From Psettodes erumei (lineage: Eukaryota; Chordata; Actinopteri; Pleuronectiformes; Psettodidae): 64,000 nucleotides of DNA. How positions within the stretch are numbered: the first letter of the stretch is position 1; each line of letters begins with the position of its first letter. Below are positions 21,633 through 34,700 of the stretch, piece after piece. The notes beneath the pieces were generated by a model. It had not been told where the DNA came from. It worked only from the letters and a program-made list of their open reading frames with translations, and searched no databases. The translations under genes and the position numbers were made by a program. The stretch is from positions 62,001-126,000 of the forward strand of contig JAFBJZ010000617.1 in the NCBI GenBank assembly GCA_016785225.1. Direction: 5' to 3'.

Positions 21633-23210
21633 AAAACTGTGTTGAAAGCTTAACGTGTATGTTGAGGGTGTGGTCGAAAAGAACGTGCTGGCATTTTATA
21701 AGGTTATAAATCACGGCGTGAAAATGGCCGTGAAGAGTAGACATATGTGGGAGTATGTAATTTTTAATCGTGTAAATGAGCACAAAATAAAATCTAATTT
21801 AGGCAAAAGGTGGAGTAGACGTGTTCGTGTGTAACGTTAGCTTGAGTAGGCTAAAGGCTGCTGGCCGGGGGATGCTAATGTTAGCTTGTCCTTCTAGCTT
21901 TGACATCTTGTGTAACGTTAGCTTGAGTAGGCTAAAGGCTGCTAACATCGGCCGGGGGATGCTAACGTTAGCTTGTCCCGCTAGCTTTAACGCTGCGTGT
22001 AAGGTTAGCTCGAGTAGGCTAAAAGCTGCTAACGTCGGCCAGGGGAAGCTAACGTTAGTTTGCCCCGCTAGCTTTAAGGTTAGCTCGAGTAGGCTAAAAG
22101 CTGCTAACGTCGGCCGGGGGGGAAGCTAACGTTAGCTTGCCCCGCTAGCTTTAATGTCGCTGTATCTAGCTAGCCTAGCACACGGGAGAGAGCAGCATTA
22201 GCAGCACAACTACTTCTCCACTGTTTGGAAATTCTGCGGCTACGATATTGCTAGCCCAACAAAATGGTGGCGCAACAGCCGCAAACATTCCAGTTACATC
22301 CAAAATACAAATTAATTTACTGAAGGGGGAGCTGTGCACTATTTAATATGAAATGTGTCCACAAACAAAGACTTATGAGGCCTTGTTTTGACCACAAGGC
22401 AAAGCACTGAAGTAAAAATGCTCCAAAGTCTGTATGAATTCAGACTCAGCTCTTTTATTTGCAAGCGTGACATGAATGCTGCAAAGTCCCGCAGCAGAAC
22501 TGAGGTCCAGTTCCCGGGTGGTCCTCTCCGACATTTGCACTTTTCAGTTCCTTGTTCATTGATCTAAACTTGAACCATAACCCTTGAATGTCAAACCTCA
22601 ACCAAAAGCCAAACCCTAATCCTGAAATCGATTCACCGTCTGGTTTTTCATTTTAGTTTTTGTTTTATCCTTTTTTAAAAATGTGTTTTTTTTTTCATTT
22701 TCAGTGATGCACATTTGATGTAACTGTACTGCACACTGATTCCATTATGTTCAGTTTTATCAGTACGTTAACAACAGCGTATATATATATATATGGGCCT
22801 CAGGAGTGTGAAGAGGTGTCGCCACCCAGAGGAGGCCTGTGCGCATTACAAGAAACAGTTCATTGTTTTTTTGTGTTTTCCCCCTTTTCTTTCTTTAAAT
22901 GATTAATTTAATCTCAAATATCCCTGTGGTTTTAGAAATTGTGTTTTATTCCCCTAAACTCTGTCCCTTATTTTCTAGAAAGGTTTTCTGTGTTTCTACA
23001 GACAGACAGCCGTGTTGAATGCTATGTAAACTTTTATGATTAGGTATGCAGAGTGTATGTAGTTTATATCCGCCACGGCTATTTTTATCAATGCAAATAA
23101 ATCAACTTATTTGTGTTAGGCTTTTTTTTTTTTCGTGTTTGTGCATCCTGAATGCTTCTTAAAACGGCCTCCAGGTGACTGACGCTCGGTTACACAGGGT
23201 TCAAACAGCA
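21633..23210 (+). other. adarb2 3' UTR and flank
   Basis: This follows the adarb2 stop. AATAAA occurs at 21786-21791, and again at 23096-23101 near the convergence with wdr37, so short and long 3' UTRs are possible. It contains a GTTAGC-rich minisatellite and a short (AT)n near 22781. There are no other coding exons. Confidence 0.5.
21831..22150 (+). repeat. Minisatellite, about four diverged units of 75-87 bp
   Basis: Each unit runs gttagct(t/c)gagtaggctaaa(g/a)gctgctaac(a/g)tcggccgggg..gctaacgttagcttg(t/c)cc(c/t)gctagctttaa. Units begin near 21833, 21913, 22000 and 22077. Later units share derived changes (ctcgag, aaaagctg, aagcta), showing stepwise tandem duplication. A frame stays open across the array for about 100 codons, but nothing suggests it is translated. 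Confidence 0.8.
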
Positions 23211-23961
23211 ACAAACGCTTTTATTTGGATTTCACAAGCAGACGCTCGCACCTCGGCCCACGGCAACAACCCACAAAAACCCGGTCAGGACGGGTCGTCG
23301 TCTCGCGAGCGAGCTGCGGTGCGTCTAAACGGGTGAATTATGAACGTGGCGTGAAAGAGTGGCTCAGTGTTGGTAGGAAATACGCAGTCAAGTGCACTGA
23401 AAAGTGTAAGGAGGAAAAGAACATTGGATCAACTACAGATCAAAATGCACACGCAGACATAACAGGTTTTAATTTTCCTCACGTCTTTCTATCGTTTAAA
23501 ACCGAGGACGAGTCCATTCTGCGAAGCCTCTTATCGTGCAAATTCAATAATCAGCCCAACGTGAGGCTTCTAATTTGGTTCCGGCAGAAAAAATAAAAAC
23601 GTCCCCGGTATAAACGACACAGTGATTTCTTTACCAATTAGAAAAAACCTTTACAGACAAACTGACGTCATCGACCCTGAAGCGAGAAAAATGGATTTAC
23701 ACAAAATAAAAATAATACACCGTGCAGCCCAAACTGGCTGCTCTCTTTCATATATTACAATTTATATGATACAAATGTTATGGTTTTAAAGTAAGAGGGG
23801 GTTAACACTTTTGCCTTTCTCTGTCGAGTACTGTAAATACTAATACGGCAGCTGTTACGCGTCCACATGAACCGCTGATGAGAGGAAGAGTGAGCGGACG
23901 GAAATGAGCCGCGCTCGTTCAAAACCAGTTATTACATTAAAGACATCGAGTCGTATCACCA

Positions 23962-23999
<38 letters not shown>

Positions 24000-25088
24000 G
24001 TTCTGGTACGCTGGTGGAACACTTTTTTTTAAACGGACTCTCCCGTTCGCTTGAACGCAGCGCGGCAGGCGCCAGCGAACGTATCGCGGCAGTTTTGACT
24101 TGTGTTACCACGACAAACACGACACCGACAGACCGACCCCACAACAGGGTTTCACCAACTACTGACTAAAGGGCACTGCGATAAAACTCGACAAAAAAAA
24201 AAAAAGAAAATTTTATGTTCGTTGCTGAAACGATCAAGTACTGGGACAACAACCGCCGGAGGAAACGTCTCCTCAGTTCCTACACTGTATATCAAATATG
24301 ACACAATACTGGATTAATCCCTTTTTTTTTTGTTGACTGAAATTAGATTCAACTAAAGCTGTTTTAAAACAAGGTGCACAACTCACCAAGAGCCGACTCC
24401 GAAAAAGACGGATTTTACGTTTTTGTTGTTTTTACAGATAATAAGCTTCGACCGTCGGGAGCGAAACGAGACATTTTGGACTGAAACTCCACCGTAACAC
24501 TTTTTTTTTTAAACACAGCTGACTCTAAACGCCTGTCGCGTCAAGTTATTTCTAAACACCAGCGAGCGGGCGCTGAAAAACTAAACCACGCGACCGGAGC
24601 ACGAGGAAGCGAGCGGTCCGGTTCGGTCCGGACCAGAAGCGGAAACCAGGAAGTTTGAGCGAAAGCAGAAGATAAACGGCGACAGGTCATCGAAGATTAA
24701 CTCGTGAAATACACTCACACACACCACGAGGTGACGATGTCCAACTCTGGGTTTTGTCTTTTAAAACGTCCTTTTATATTTTAATTCACCTCACGCATCA
24801 ACTCGTTTACAGCAAAGAAGAACCTCTTTTGTCTATTTGCTTTTTTTGTTTTTTTTTAAAACAGCGGTACGTAGGTTTTTTTTGTTTGGAATGCGAGGGA
24901 CAGATACGTTCTGTGCGTGATGGCGATTCAGAGAGAGTGACGGACGCAGGAAACGGCGAGCCCACGTCCTACCCCCGCCCCGTCACCTCGCGTCAGAGCT
25001 AAACCTTTCACTCAGGCCCACGGGCGACGGCGTTTGATTCTCCAAGACGTCGTCCGTGGGCGGAGCGGTCGGCGGCGGCAGGCGGAGG
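23211..25088 (-). other. wdr37 3' UTR and convergent intergenic region
   Basis: A minus-strand AATAAA (TTTATT at 23220-23225) lies 1.9 kb beyond the wdr37 stop and only about 120 bp from the distal adarb2 poly(A) signal, so the two genes are tail to tail with almost no spacer. The region includes a CA array (23964-23995) and several T-runs. I see no other gene. Confidence 0.45.
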
Positions 25089-25255
25089 TCATTTCTCCTG
25101 CAGCAGAGCCGGGATGTTGATGTTCCAGCCGATGGCCTGCCGGTCGAAGCCGCAGGTGAACAGGTTGCAGGAGGCGTTGTCCTCGCACCAGGCGGAGCAG
25201 CACACCATGCGGCGGTGACCCTGGACCCACACAGCGGACGTGGCTCAGCGAGCAG

Positions 25256-25300
<45 letters not shown>

Positions 25301-25730
25301 CCTCCTCCACCGACTCACCTGCCTGTTGCTCCGCGGGAGTCGAGCCAGTCGCACCCCCGACATGTCGAACAGCCGGACCTGCCGATTGTCGTGAGGGAGG
25401 GCGATGATCCTCTGGTTCACCGACACGCTGATCCTGAGCAGAGCGGGACGGACGCGCGTCACGTCAACGCGCACGACGACCCGGAGACGACGCACAAGTC
25501 ACGAATAGTCGCTGACCTGTTGACGGCGGAGTCCGTGCGGATGGTCGCTATGGGCGACCTCATGTTCTTCAGGTCCCACACTTTGACGGTGCGGTCGTCG
25601 CTGCCGGACACCACGTTGTCCCCCACCGTGAAGACGGCGGACGTCACCGTGCTGCAGAGGACGGGAGGGAGGTGGAGGTGAGCGGGCGGAGCACGGCAGC
25701 GACCTTTCTTCCTCTACTGCTCCGCCACCA

Positions 25731-25777
<47 letters not shown>

Positions 25778-25933
25778 GGACTGACTCAGTGTGTCCCTGG
25801 AACACGTTGACCGAGTGGATGGACGGGTCTCTGAAGTCCCACAGCCTGAAGGTGGTGTCTCTGGACGAGGTGACCACCAGGCGCTGGGTGGGGTGCGTGC
25901 AGCAGTGGGTCAGCTCCTGGTCGTGACCTGAGC

Positions 25934-25974
<41 letters not shown>

Positions 25975-28900
25975 CAGGTTTTTACCACCGAACACACGAT
26001 ACACATGCAGGAACAAACGGCCGTGGCGGCGCAGCGTTCCCCTCCACCCCCACCGGTGAGCGAGTGGACCAGCTCCGAGGTCTCCACGTCGTACAGGTTG
26101 GCGGCTCGATCCCAGGAGGCCGTCACCACCTGCTTGCCCCCCACCAGCCAGTCGGCGGCGATCACCACCCCCTGGTGGCTGCGCAGGGTGGTGCTGGCCA
26201 CGCGGACGGAGGGGCAGTCGTTGGGGCCCTCGGCCTCGCCGTCGGCCTCGTCTTTGTCCGAAAAGTCCACGTCGTCTTCGCAGGGCGTCTGCTGCTGTCG
26301 GGGAGGAGGGGGGGCGGCGGTGTCAGAGCGGAGGTCAGCGCGGGGACGCGCGCAAAACAAAAGGTGACGGTGCTTACGCTCGTGTCGGCGACAGGCTGCG
26401 GGGTCGGCAGCTGCACCATGTACCTCCAGATGTGGGCGGTCTGGTCTCCGGAGGCTGCGGGGAGACAAAAAAAAAAAAATTTGTTCATACTGTCGCTGAA
26501 GCTCCTTTCAAGTCACCGGGACGAGTTGGCGTTACCTGTGAGAGCCACCTGTTCGGTGGGGTGGAACTTGATGGAGTTGACTGTGGAGACAGAGACACGG
26601 GCGGATCATGGCGTCGTAAAGAGCGTTTACATCACGCAGCATCACAAAAGAAACAAAAAAAAACGCGGCGGACAGTATCTATAAATGAACTGTGTGAGTG
26701 GAACTCACCTGATCCTTGATGGCCCAGGTATTTGAGGAGGCACTTCCCAGTTTCGATGCTCCACAGCATCGCAGTGTGGTCTGACGGAGGCGAAAGACGG
26801 AGGAAAACTTAGATACGAGAGTCAGCGAGCTTGGGACTGAGTCGTAGGTGAAAAAAAAAAAAAATCGATGGACGCACCTGCGGACGCCGTGCCCAGCACA
26901 ACAGGTTGCGTCCTGGCGACGCTCAGGTCCCAGATGCCGTCCCTGTGGCCCACGTACTCTTTGACCAGCTGACACACCGCCCTGGACGTGGTCGCTTTGA
27001 AGCTGGACACGATCTGGCAACCGACACCGAACGCGAGTTAACAACGCGGACGCCGCCGCCGCCGGTCGCCTCTCGCAGGGTTCCTACATGTTTTTCCGCC
27101 TCTATAAACGGCATCCGTCATTTTTGGATTTGTCTCTGATCCGACGTGCTACACGGACGTCGATCAAATCCATAAAAATAAATCAACCGATTTGATAAAA
27201 GTAAGTAAATAAAGTAAATAAAATAACTTGTTTGGAGCCGTGTAGGAACCCTGGTGCGACGGATTGGGGGGAGGGGGTGGAGCAGGTGAGCAGAACCGGG
27301 GCGGGCGGGGGTCCGTGTAGTACGCCGGGTGGGGTGGGGGGTGTAGCTAAGAAGCTTGGGTTTTTGCGACAGCGTTATTAGTATCAGTCCTGGGTTCAAC
27401 ACTTTGTATCAGAGCAGGATTACTGGAGGACGCAAATGATGCAGAGGAGGAAAAGAAAAAAATCATCAGTGGAGCGACGGTCGGGCGAAGGCGTTTACGT
27501 TAAAGATGGGGATGATACAAACTGGACTCTCGGGGCGTTTTGGACAGAGGCCGCTAAATAAGTTCCAACTGGAAGGAAGCGGGAGAGCACAGAGAACGGG
27601 CGTCATTCGCCTGCACGTGGTTTTTCGTCCGCGGCGGCTCGACAAACGCGGGAGATCTGCGGGCGCGAAGCGGCGGGTTTGTTAGCGGCTCCTGCTGCGC
27701 TGGTGTTGAAATGCGACGCCGCCGCGCGTCACATTTAACGAAGAAGCGACCGCGCGGGGTGGGGGGAGGCGGCGGCTCTACAGCGTGCAGCTTCAGTGTG
27801 CGGTCTGCTGCGGCCGCTTCGCCGTTTCACTCCTTCTACGACTTCCTTACTGACTGCCCCCCCCCGCCACCTTTTAACACCCACAGTCTGGACTGGATCT
27901 CGAACCCTGGACAAGTTACGGCATCACAACGCAAAATCCAACAGACAGTGTTGAGAAGTGAAATCTGAGCGGGTTTTCAGCAGACGACGCACCGAGCGCT
28001 GATCCGAAGCGGCCGACAGACGTTCCGCCGCTTCGCTAATCGAGGCGCAACAAAAAAAATAAAAAAAATAAATAAATAAAAAGAGAAAAGCTTTTTGAAG
28101 CAGCGGCTGCGTCTCCAGAGTGTACCATTATGTGAGCGCCAACAGGAAACCAACTGAAGTTAAAGTCTGTTAGTGAGATAATAAAGTTACCTCACACAGA
28201 AAGGAGTAAAAACAATTTAAATAAAAATAAAAATAAATAATAAAAAAAAAAAGCTTAACCTCCTACATTTGAATGACCAAGTCTCTCGGGGAGGGAGAGT
28301 CGACCCCCTGGCTCGGCTGTTTCATGCATATTGGCACACACAAGGGGTTGGGGGGAGAAATCAACAAGTTACCCATGAGTCGCCACCCCACAACTCCCAA
28401 CCGGTTACGCTGAAGTTGCGGGATCCGCCTACTCTGGCGTGGCAAGAATTTGAACGTGGCTACGGGCGAAAAAGGTGAAGGGGGGGGAAGAAAAAAAAAA
28501 GAAAAGAAAAAGACAGCGGTTCTTCTCTTTAAACATCCACGAGACATGTGACGAGATGGGGAAAACTTATTCGTGTGAACAATAACAGAAACAGCCGTCT
28601 GTCCCAGTGAATCAGCAGCGGTTAACAAAAAGCAGAGGATGAAACACTTACCTTGCTCGTGGAAGCCTTGTAGGTCGTCTTCAGTTTCTGAGACAGCTGA
28701 CTCGTGCTGTGACTCGCTGCGGACGGACGAGGACGATGGTGAGACGACATTTGGGAACGAAGCGCCTGAAATTAAAAAAAAAAAAAAAAAAAAAAAAACG
28801 TGGGGCGGACGCGACTCACCTTTCGTTTTAAGCGCTCCTTTGGCCAGATCCGCCCCCTCGAACGTCTGCCCCTCCGCCGCCAGGCGGTCGTTCAGCGTTT

Positions 28901-29896
28901 CGATTTCCCTGCGCACTGAGAGACGGACGGCGGACACAATGACACGGCGAGCGCACGCCGGCTTTAAAAGGTTCGCACCGGGGGGGGAAAGATGACGACT
29001 TACGCTCCAGGTTTTCGATGTAGAGGTTTTCAAACTCCCTCTCGATCTGGCTGAACAGGTCCAGCAGATTGCTCCTCAGAGACAGAGGCAGTTTGGAGTC
29101 CTGCGGGGTGGGAGGGGGGGCGTTAAAACGACCTGCACACACACACACACTGTGTGGGATTATCACTGAGGAAGAGAGTGTGTGTGTGTGTGTGTGTGGT
29201 ACCTATTTGAATCGCGAACCTTTTCTGAGACAGCACTTAAGTCCCCATTGCAAGAAACTAAAACTACTTCTACCAACTATTTGACTACTGTCTGCAGCAC
29301 AGAGGGTGAAACACCTGAAACTTACCTCCATCCTCATGAAAGACTCCAGATTATCAGAGGACTGGGACCGACACGAGTGACAAAAACAAAGAAAACGTCG
29401 TGAGGCGGCGGTTACTCCAGAGTTGTGTTCTCAGCTCTGAATATGTCTGTCTGCAATAGAAAAACTACAACACTCAATCTCTGCAATCCCTTCACGAGCC
29501 GGCCGGCGGACAAAACACCGACACCTCTCGGCCCAGCTCACCTGAGCGACGCGCTCGATCCCTCCAGTTACAGCTGCGGCAATCGTGCGGTAATCGCGCC
29601 ACAGCTAAGCCCCCCCCCCCCCGACAATATCGAGCAACCTCTAAAACGGGTGCGTTGGAACCTAATTGGCTTAGGCTTACAACTGGACGGCCGTTTGAAA
29701 CTCAGCTGCTGATTCTGCTGACCGTTTAAAACCCTGTGCGATTTGTGTGGGTGGTCACCTGTCCCTCCAGCATCTCCCTCTGCAGGCCCGACCGCTCCTG
29801 CTCGGTGCTGTTGGTCCTGCGGATGGACAGGCTGTGGGACTTCCTCTTCTGCTTGGCCTGGCGTGCGGCGGCGCTGCTCCCGCTCTCCACCGGCAT
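25089..29896 (-). CDS. wdr37: WD repeat-containing protein 37
   Basis: WD40 scaffold protein; in mammals it partners PACS1/PACS2 and missense variants cause a neuro-oculo-cardio-genitourinary syndrome. Thirteen phase-consistent coding exons, in transcript order: 29759-29896, 29004-29100, 28820-28915, 28652-28716, 26878-27013, 26709-26780, 26536-26580, 26378-26454, 26054-26294, 25786-25927, 25517-25651, 25319-25433, 25089-25220. They total 496 codons plus stop (human 494). The N-terminus has KQKRKSHSLSIRRTNS, then a coiled coil with FSQIEREFENLYIENLE. WD repeats start at VKEYVGHRDGIWDLSVA and include SGDQTAHIWRY, TASWDRAANLYDVET, SSRDTTFRLWDFRDPSIHS and SGSDDRTVKVWDLKNMRSP. The protein ends with CGFDRQAIGWNINIPALLQEK as in mammals. 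The most divergent part is the acidic linker (about residue 240, FSDKDEADGEAEG). Several introns are essentially CA/GT microsatellites. Confidence 0.95.
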
Positions 29897-31741
29897 CCCT
29901 CCTTCCAGAACCCGATGTCACCGCGATCTGAGGGAGAAAAAAAACAAAACAAAATCGGAGGACAGGAAGTGAGCGGGAGGTGCAGCCGGACGCCGGTTCG
30001 TGACGGGGAGCGTTGCTGGGCTGGGCGCAGGTGTTCAACCTGGCCTTCGCGAGGTTTAACAAGAAGGACAGACTCAGAAAGCTCCGACATCACCTCACCA
30101 CATCTAATCAGCGTTCATCACACTAAACAGGAGGGTAAACAGGCTGGAAAATAATAGATGTATCTCTGCACCGTCTTCACCACTCAGGGAGCCCTGAAAT
30201 CATTTCTGCACCTGAGAGTACTGCATCATCATTATAGCTGCTAACGTAAGGCTCAGTCATCGCGGTGACGTGTTATTTACTGCAGTTGTTGTTGTTGTTT
30301 TTGTTTTGAAGCCTGCCTCCAGCCGTCACGCACACGGAGCCCGTGAGATGCATTTGCCCTTGAGCTGACAATAAGAAGGTCTCCGGACTGCCGGGTGGGG
30401 TTTTGCTCACTCGCCCGCCTGTTAGCAGTGACGACATTAGCGCTTCTGTCATCAGTCTGCCTTTTTTTTTTTTTTTTTTTAGCCTAATGAATAAAACACA
30501 CAGCCTTGTTTAGCTGTCAATCACCCGGGTTGGCAGTTAGTTCCTCTTCCAACCTGTCACTGGGAGCCAAGAAAAAAAAAAAAACCTTTAAGCTTCATTT
30601 TATATATCAGAATATTTCGAGGAAATAAAACAAACGTAAAATAAAGGGGAGTCTGGGCGACGTTAGCCTCGTTAACGGCAACATAAGCTGAGCCAAGCTA
30701 ACGTTATCCCCGTTAGCTGGCGTGCTAGCTAACAGGCTAAAACAAGCTGCCCCAAAACATGGAGTCCGACTCACCAGAAAGTCTACAAACGCGTTGTTTT
30801 ATTCCGGGATGTCGTGGGAAACGTCGCTCTTTCTAACATTTTCTTCCATGTGCGATAAAGGGGAAAAGACAGACGGGGGCTGGTTTTTGTCCAGAATCCG
30901 TGTTGACAGTTGTCAGCGAGAGAAACAGATAGCGGAGCCAATTCCGGTCCGAGGTTTTTCACAATAAAAGTCAAACGTGTCTATAAATGGCTTCAAACCA
31001 AACCGGATCAAAGTGCGCTAGTTTTTGGCTTTCTCGTTTATTATCACACACCGGCACTGATGTTAACTAACTTAAAATGGGGTTTTGCTAATGTATGACA
31101 CTTTCTCGTACATTCGGCACATGATGAATGAATGAATTAAGAAGGAATGACAGATTTTCAGGTGATTTTCAGGCGCAATGTGATTGTAAAATCACCACAG
31201 GCGTTTCTTAATGCATAAATCACACACTGACTTAAAAGCTAACCCTAACCCTCTTTTACCATGAGTTTGTGTTTGACAGTGGTGATTATTAATGTCATTA
31301 GTTGAGAAATGAGGGGACTGAAGAGTCACCACAAAATTACTATTTCAGGACATGATAAACGATGATGGGTTTTCATGCACACTGTGCAGGAGGATTTTAT
31401 TAAGAGACAACCTTATTGCAGTGTTTGGGTGAATATTTATTGAGCTCCCTTGCTGATATATATATTTCTCAAGAGAAATCTTACAAAGGAAGTGTCATCG
31501 TTTTATCCAAAGGAAACCCAGCATTTCCTGAGCCACATACAAGGCGTAGAAGTTTCATTTAAATGGTGTATTTCATTTCACCAGCAACTTTACTTTATAC
31601 TAAATAACAGAGTTTCCTCGATCTCGCTTTTTTTTTTTTTTTTTTTTTTACTGCTAGAGAAAATGTTTGGACAAATAATATCTCCACACATAGGCCTCTC
31701 TCTCTCTCTCTCAGTGTCTCAGCAGTCCAGAAAAAAGCCGT
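29897..31741. other. wdr37 5' region / gtpbp4 3' flank; no IDI1 gene
   Basis: The interval includes the wdr37 first intron, its likely non-coding exon, and the 3' flank of gtpbp4 (minus-strand poly(A) candidate TTTATT near 31436). In mammals IDI1 sits between these genes; I find no isopentenyl-diphosphate isomerase-like frame in either strand. Confidence 0.55.
30775..30960 (-). other. Probable non-coding first exon of wdr37
   Basis: On the minus strand a consensus donor TTTCTG|GTGAGT occurs at 30775/30774, about 0.9 kb upstream of the wdr37 ATG, within a region that could serve as the 5' UTR exon. The upstream limit is a guess. Confidence 0.35.
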
Positions 31742-34700
31742 TTATCTGCGATCTGTGGTGCCTGACTTCCTCTTCCCGGCCAGGAGGTGTTTGGGTTTCA
31801 GGTCAAACACGTGTCTGTCTGACTCGCCCTTCCTGCCCTGGCGGCTCATGCCTTTCTGGGAGTTCTTCATCATCTTCTTTGCCTTCTTCGCCATCTGAGG
31901 ATCAAAAGTGATATTTTTTTTAAATGTAGGAACAAACAACAGCATTGGAGACTGAGGTATTTCTTCATTTCTTTGCTCATGAACCCAACTTATCAGGCAA
32001 CACAACTCTATAAATAAAAAGTAAGTCAAGACTGTCAGGAACCTTTGGATCTCGTAGACCCGACTGGTCTCGCGGTGGACGGGAGGCGCTCTGGCTGCGG
32101 GTCTTGGAGGTCGGAGGGGCTGAAGTTTCACGCTTACGTTTCTGGGCGACGCTGCGGGACCGTCTGGCCTGTTGTGCGTAATGGCTCTGGAATACGAGAT
32201 AAAAAATGCTTAGAAAAAAAACAAACAAAACTCTCTGTGAGAGCTCCTGTACATCCTGTTTTTCATAAACACTCCCATAGTCTTATATGGTGGAAGACAC
32301 GATTCTGACTGAGGTGGCGCAGATGATAACAAAAACACTTTCCAATTTCTACGTTCTATATTTTATGATTTGTGAGTGCAGCAGGACAGGAGCTCTGACC
32401 ACAGCCGTTAACTGCCCCGTGGAAGAAGTTTAACATTTTCATATAGTCAACACGTCCTGCAGGTTCTGATCCAAAAGAACTTACTTCATCCTTGTCGTCC
32501 ATATCCAGGCCGAGGTCACCCATCTGCTTCTCCAGCTTCTTCCTTTCAACCTGTACATATCAAACACACACACACACACACACACAACACATGGTGGGTC
32601 AGAGGAGACTTTCATGTCATCATGGGATACTGTGGACAGAAGTCTCATGCTTAAAGCAAACCCTCTCACCTTGGTGGCGGTCCTGGGCATGCGAGGCCCG
32701 TGCACGTCCTTCTCCTTCGAGTCCAGCACCATGAGCTGCTTCTTCTCGCGGATCTGCTTGGCCAGAGTGCGGATCTCCTGCATTTCCTCGTCCTCGCTCT
32801 CCTCGTCCGAGTCGTACTCGCCGGCTCGCTCCTTCAGCTCCTCCTCCTTCTCCAGCTCCTCCAGTTTCTGTGAGGGGAGACGTTTTCAAAGACGGCGTGA
32901 GAGGACAGAGGCGGGGAATCTTCGCCACTGCGCCGCTTCGCTCCACAAAGAGATCAAGGCAGCTAGGCCCCTTAAGTTGGCTCCCATCTGTCCCGGTAAC
33001 AAAAGACAGACATGACTGAGTTATGACAAATGTACCAGCAGTCTACGTCAACCTATAAGCACCTTCATGATCGCGGGATCGATGTAATCGGCGATATTGT
33101 GGCCCTCCCAGACTTCGGGGATCTTGTCTTGTTTCTCGTCCTCGTTCATCAAATCCCAGTATTCTGAAAAACACACAAAAACACACGGCAGCGTCAGCGT
33201 CGCTGTCGTCAGGCGTTCCCACGTCGCTCCATAACCAAGACGCTTCTCACTCTGCAGGTCCAGGACGTAGTCGTCGCCAAGCTCCATCTCCAGATCCCTC
33301 TCCTGTGAGAGGAAACGCAAAGTGGTCCACGTTAAGGATCAGTGCAGAGCACTTAGTTATTTTTTGAGCGTGCGTCTTCCCGTCAACTCCGTACGTACCA
33401 GTTTGCGTTTGGGTGCATCCACCTCCATTGCTTTTTTGCGCGTCAAGGCTCCTTCTGGGATGAACGGAGGCCTCTCCTGGAGAAGACACAAAAAAAAAAA
33501 AAACATTGAACAAGAGTTGATAAATAGCAGAAGGAAGAAAAAAAGAGGCGAAAAGGAAAGTGAGTGAATTTGTCACAGTCCTACTGAATAGGCGATGTTT
33601 ACCTTCTCGTCTCTCTTGGTGGGCATGGCCAGGTGGAGCCGGTTGAGGACGTCGTGGACCTTCTTGCCCTTCATCTTGGTGTCCACACGATGGGCGAGGA
33701 GCCGGTCGCACGCCTGAGACAAACGGGAACTCGGATCTCAGCGCGCTCGCTCACAACACAAACCACAACTCCTGAGCGAGCTCGACTTCGCTGGCGTCTC
33801 ACCTCGTTTTTGACCTGCATGACGCCCTCCTCGGTCAAGGTGCTGGTCTCTATCACGGAGATTCCCTCGGTGGAGAGGTCCGCAAAGATTTTCTGAAGAT
33901 GGCGAAAGACATTTAGAACACCAGTGATTACGAGCTGGCAAAATAAAACAGTGGCTGCTCTCAGTGGAACCAAGCGGGATCAGGTGGTGCCGTCACCCAT
34001 CGGTTTGTCATCTTCCCATCCTCCAAATGGATCAAAGCTTACTAGATGAACATCATGTTGTGTTGAAGAAGAGATGAAACTAACGATTGAGACATAAACT
34101 CTGGATGAAAATGTCATAAATCCAGTGGGAAGTAGAGTCATTTTCTCATTTCTTCCAGGAAAATGAAAACTGCATCAGTCCGAAACGATCATCGACACGA
34201 GAGCTGGACGGTTCCGAAATCACCCGGGTTGAGGATTCAAATCTTCGCACTGAATCGAGAACCTGGAGTCTGAGGTCGCCATTAACCCGGATCCCATGAG
34301 GCCTCTCGCTGGCTGCTAAGTTCACAAGGCGAGTTTTGCTGCGTCATCAACGTCCATTTTATTTAATTTTTGAGCTAGCTGCAGCAGGCTCGTCAAACGA
34401 ACGAGTAATATCACAGAAGCTGCGTCCATTTTTTTAACGGTCTATGGTTAAATTTTTTCGACGACGGTTAAACGCGGATCCCGACTCGCCCAACGGCGGA
34501 TTATGAAAACAGAGCCCGGCTCTGCGGGGCGGTAACAGTCCGCTGCTAACCCGTCTCTGTCCTGTGTGCGGCCATTCACATTGATGAGACGTTTTAGGAA
34601 ATCACTCACCTGATTCTCGTCGGGCAGCTCAGCAATCTTCTTCACGTCGCATTTGTTGGCCACGATGATGAGAGGCTGCGAGCAGGGAGACATTAGCATT

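Noticed and set aside
21821..22129. 102-codon frame across the adarb2 3' UTR minisatellite
   Set aside because: The openness follows from the repeat unit; there is no Kozak, homology or splice evidence, so it is reported as a repeat only.
28263..29033. 256-codon frame overlapping wdr37 exons on the same strand
   Set aside because: It runs through wdr37 introns and exons and includes homopolymer-encoded Phe and Ser; the splice-consistent wdr37 exons explain the real coding parts.
31241..31258. Short ctaaccctaaccct resembling telomere repeat
   Set aside because: Only about two units, too short to call an interstitial telomere.
32600..32660. Possible C/D-box snoRNA in a gtpbp4 intron (minus-strand ATGATGA followed by CTGA)
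   Set aside because: Box spacing is only about 14 nt and no terminal stem is present, so it does not fit a snoRNA.
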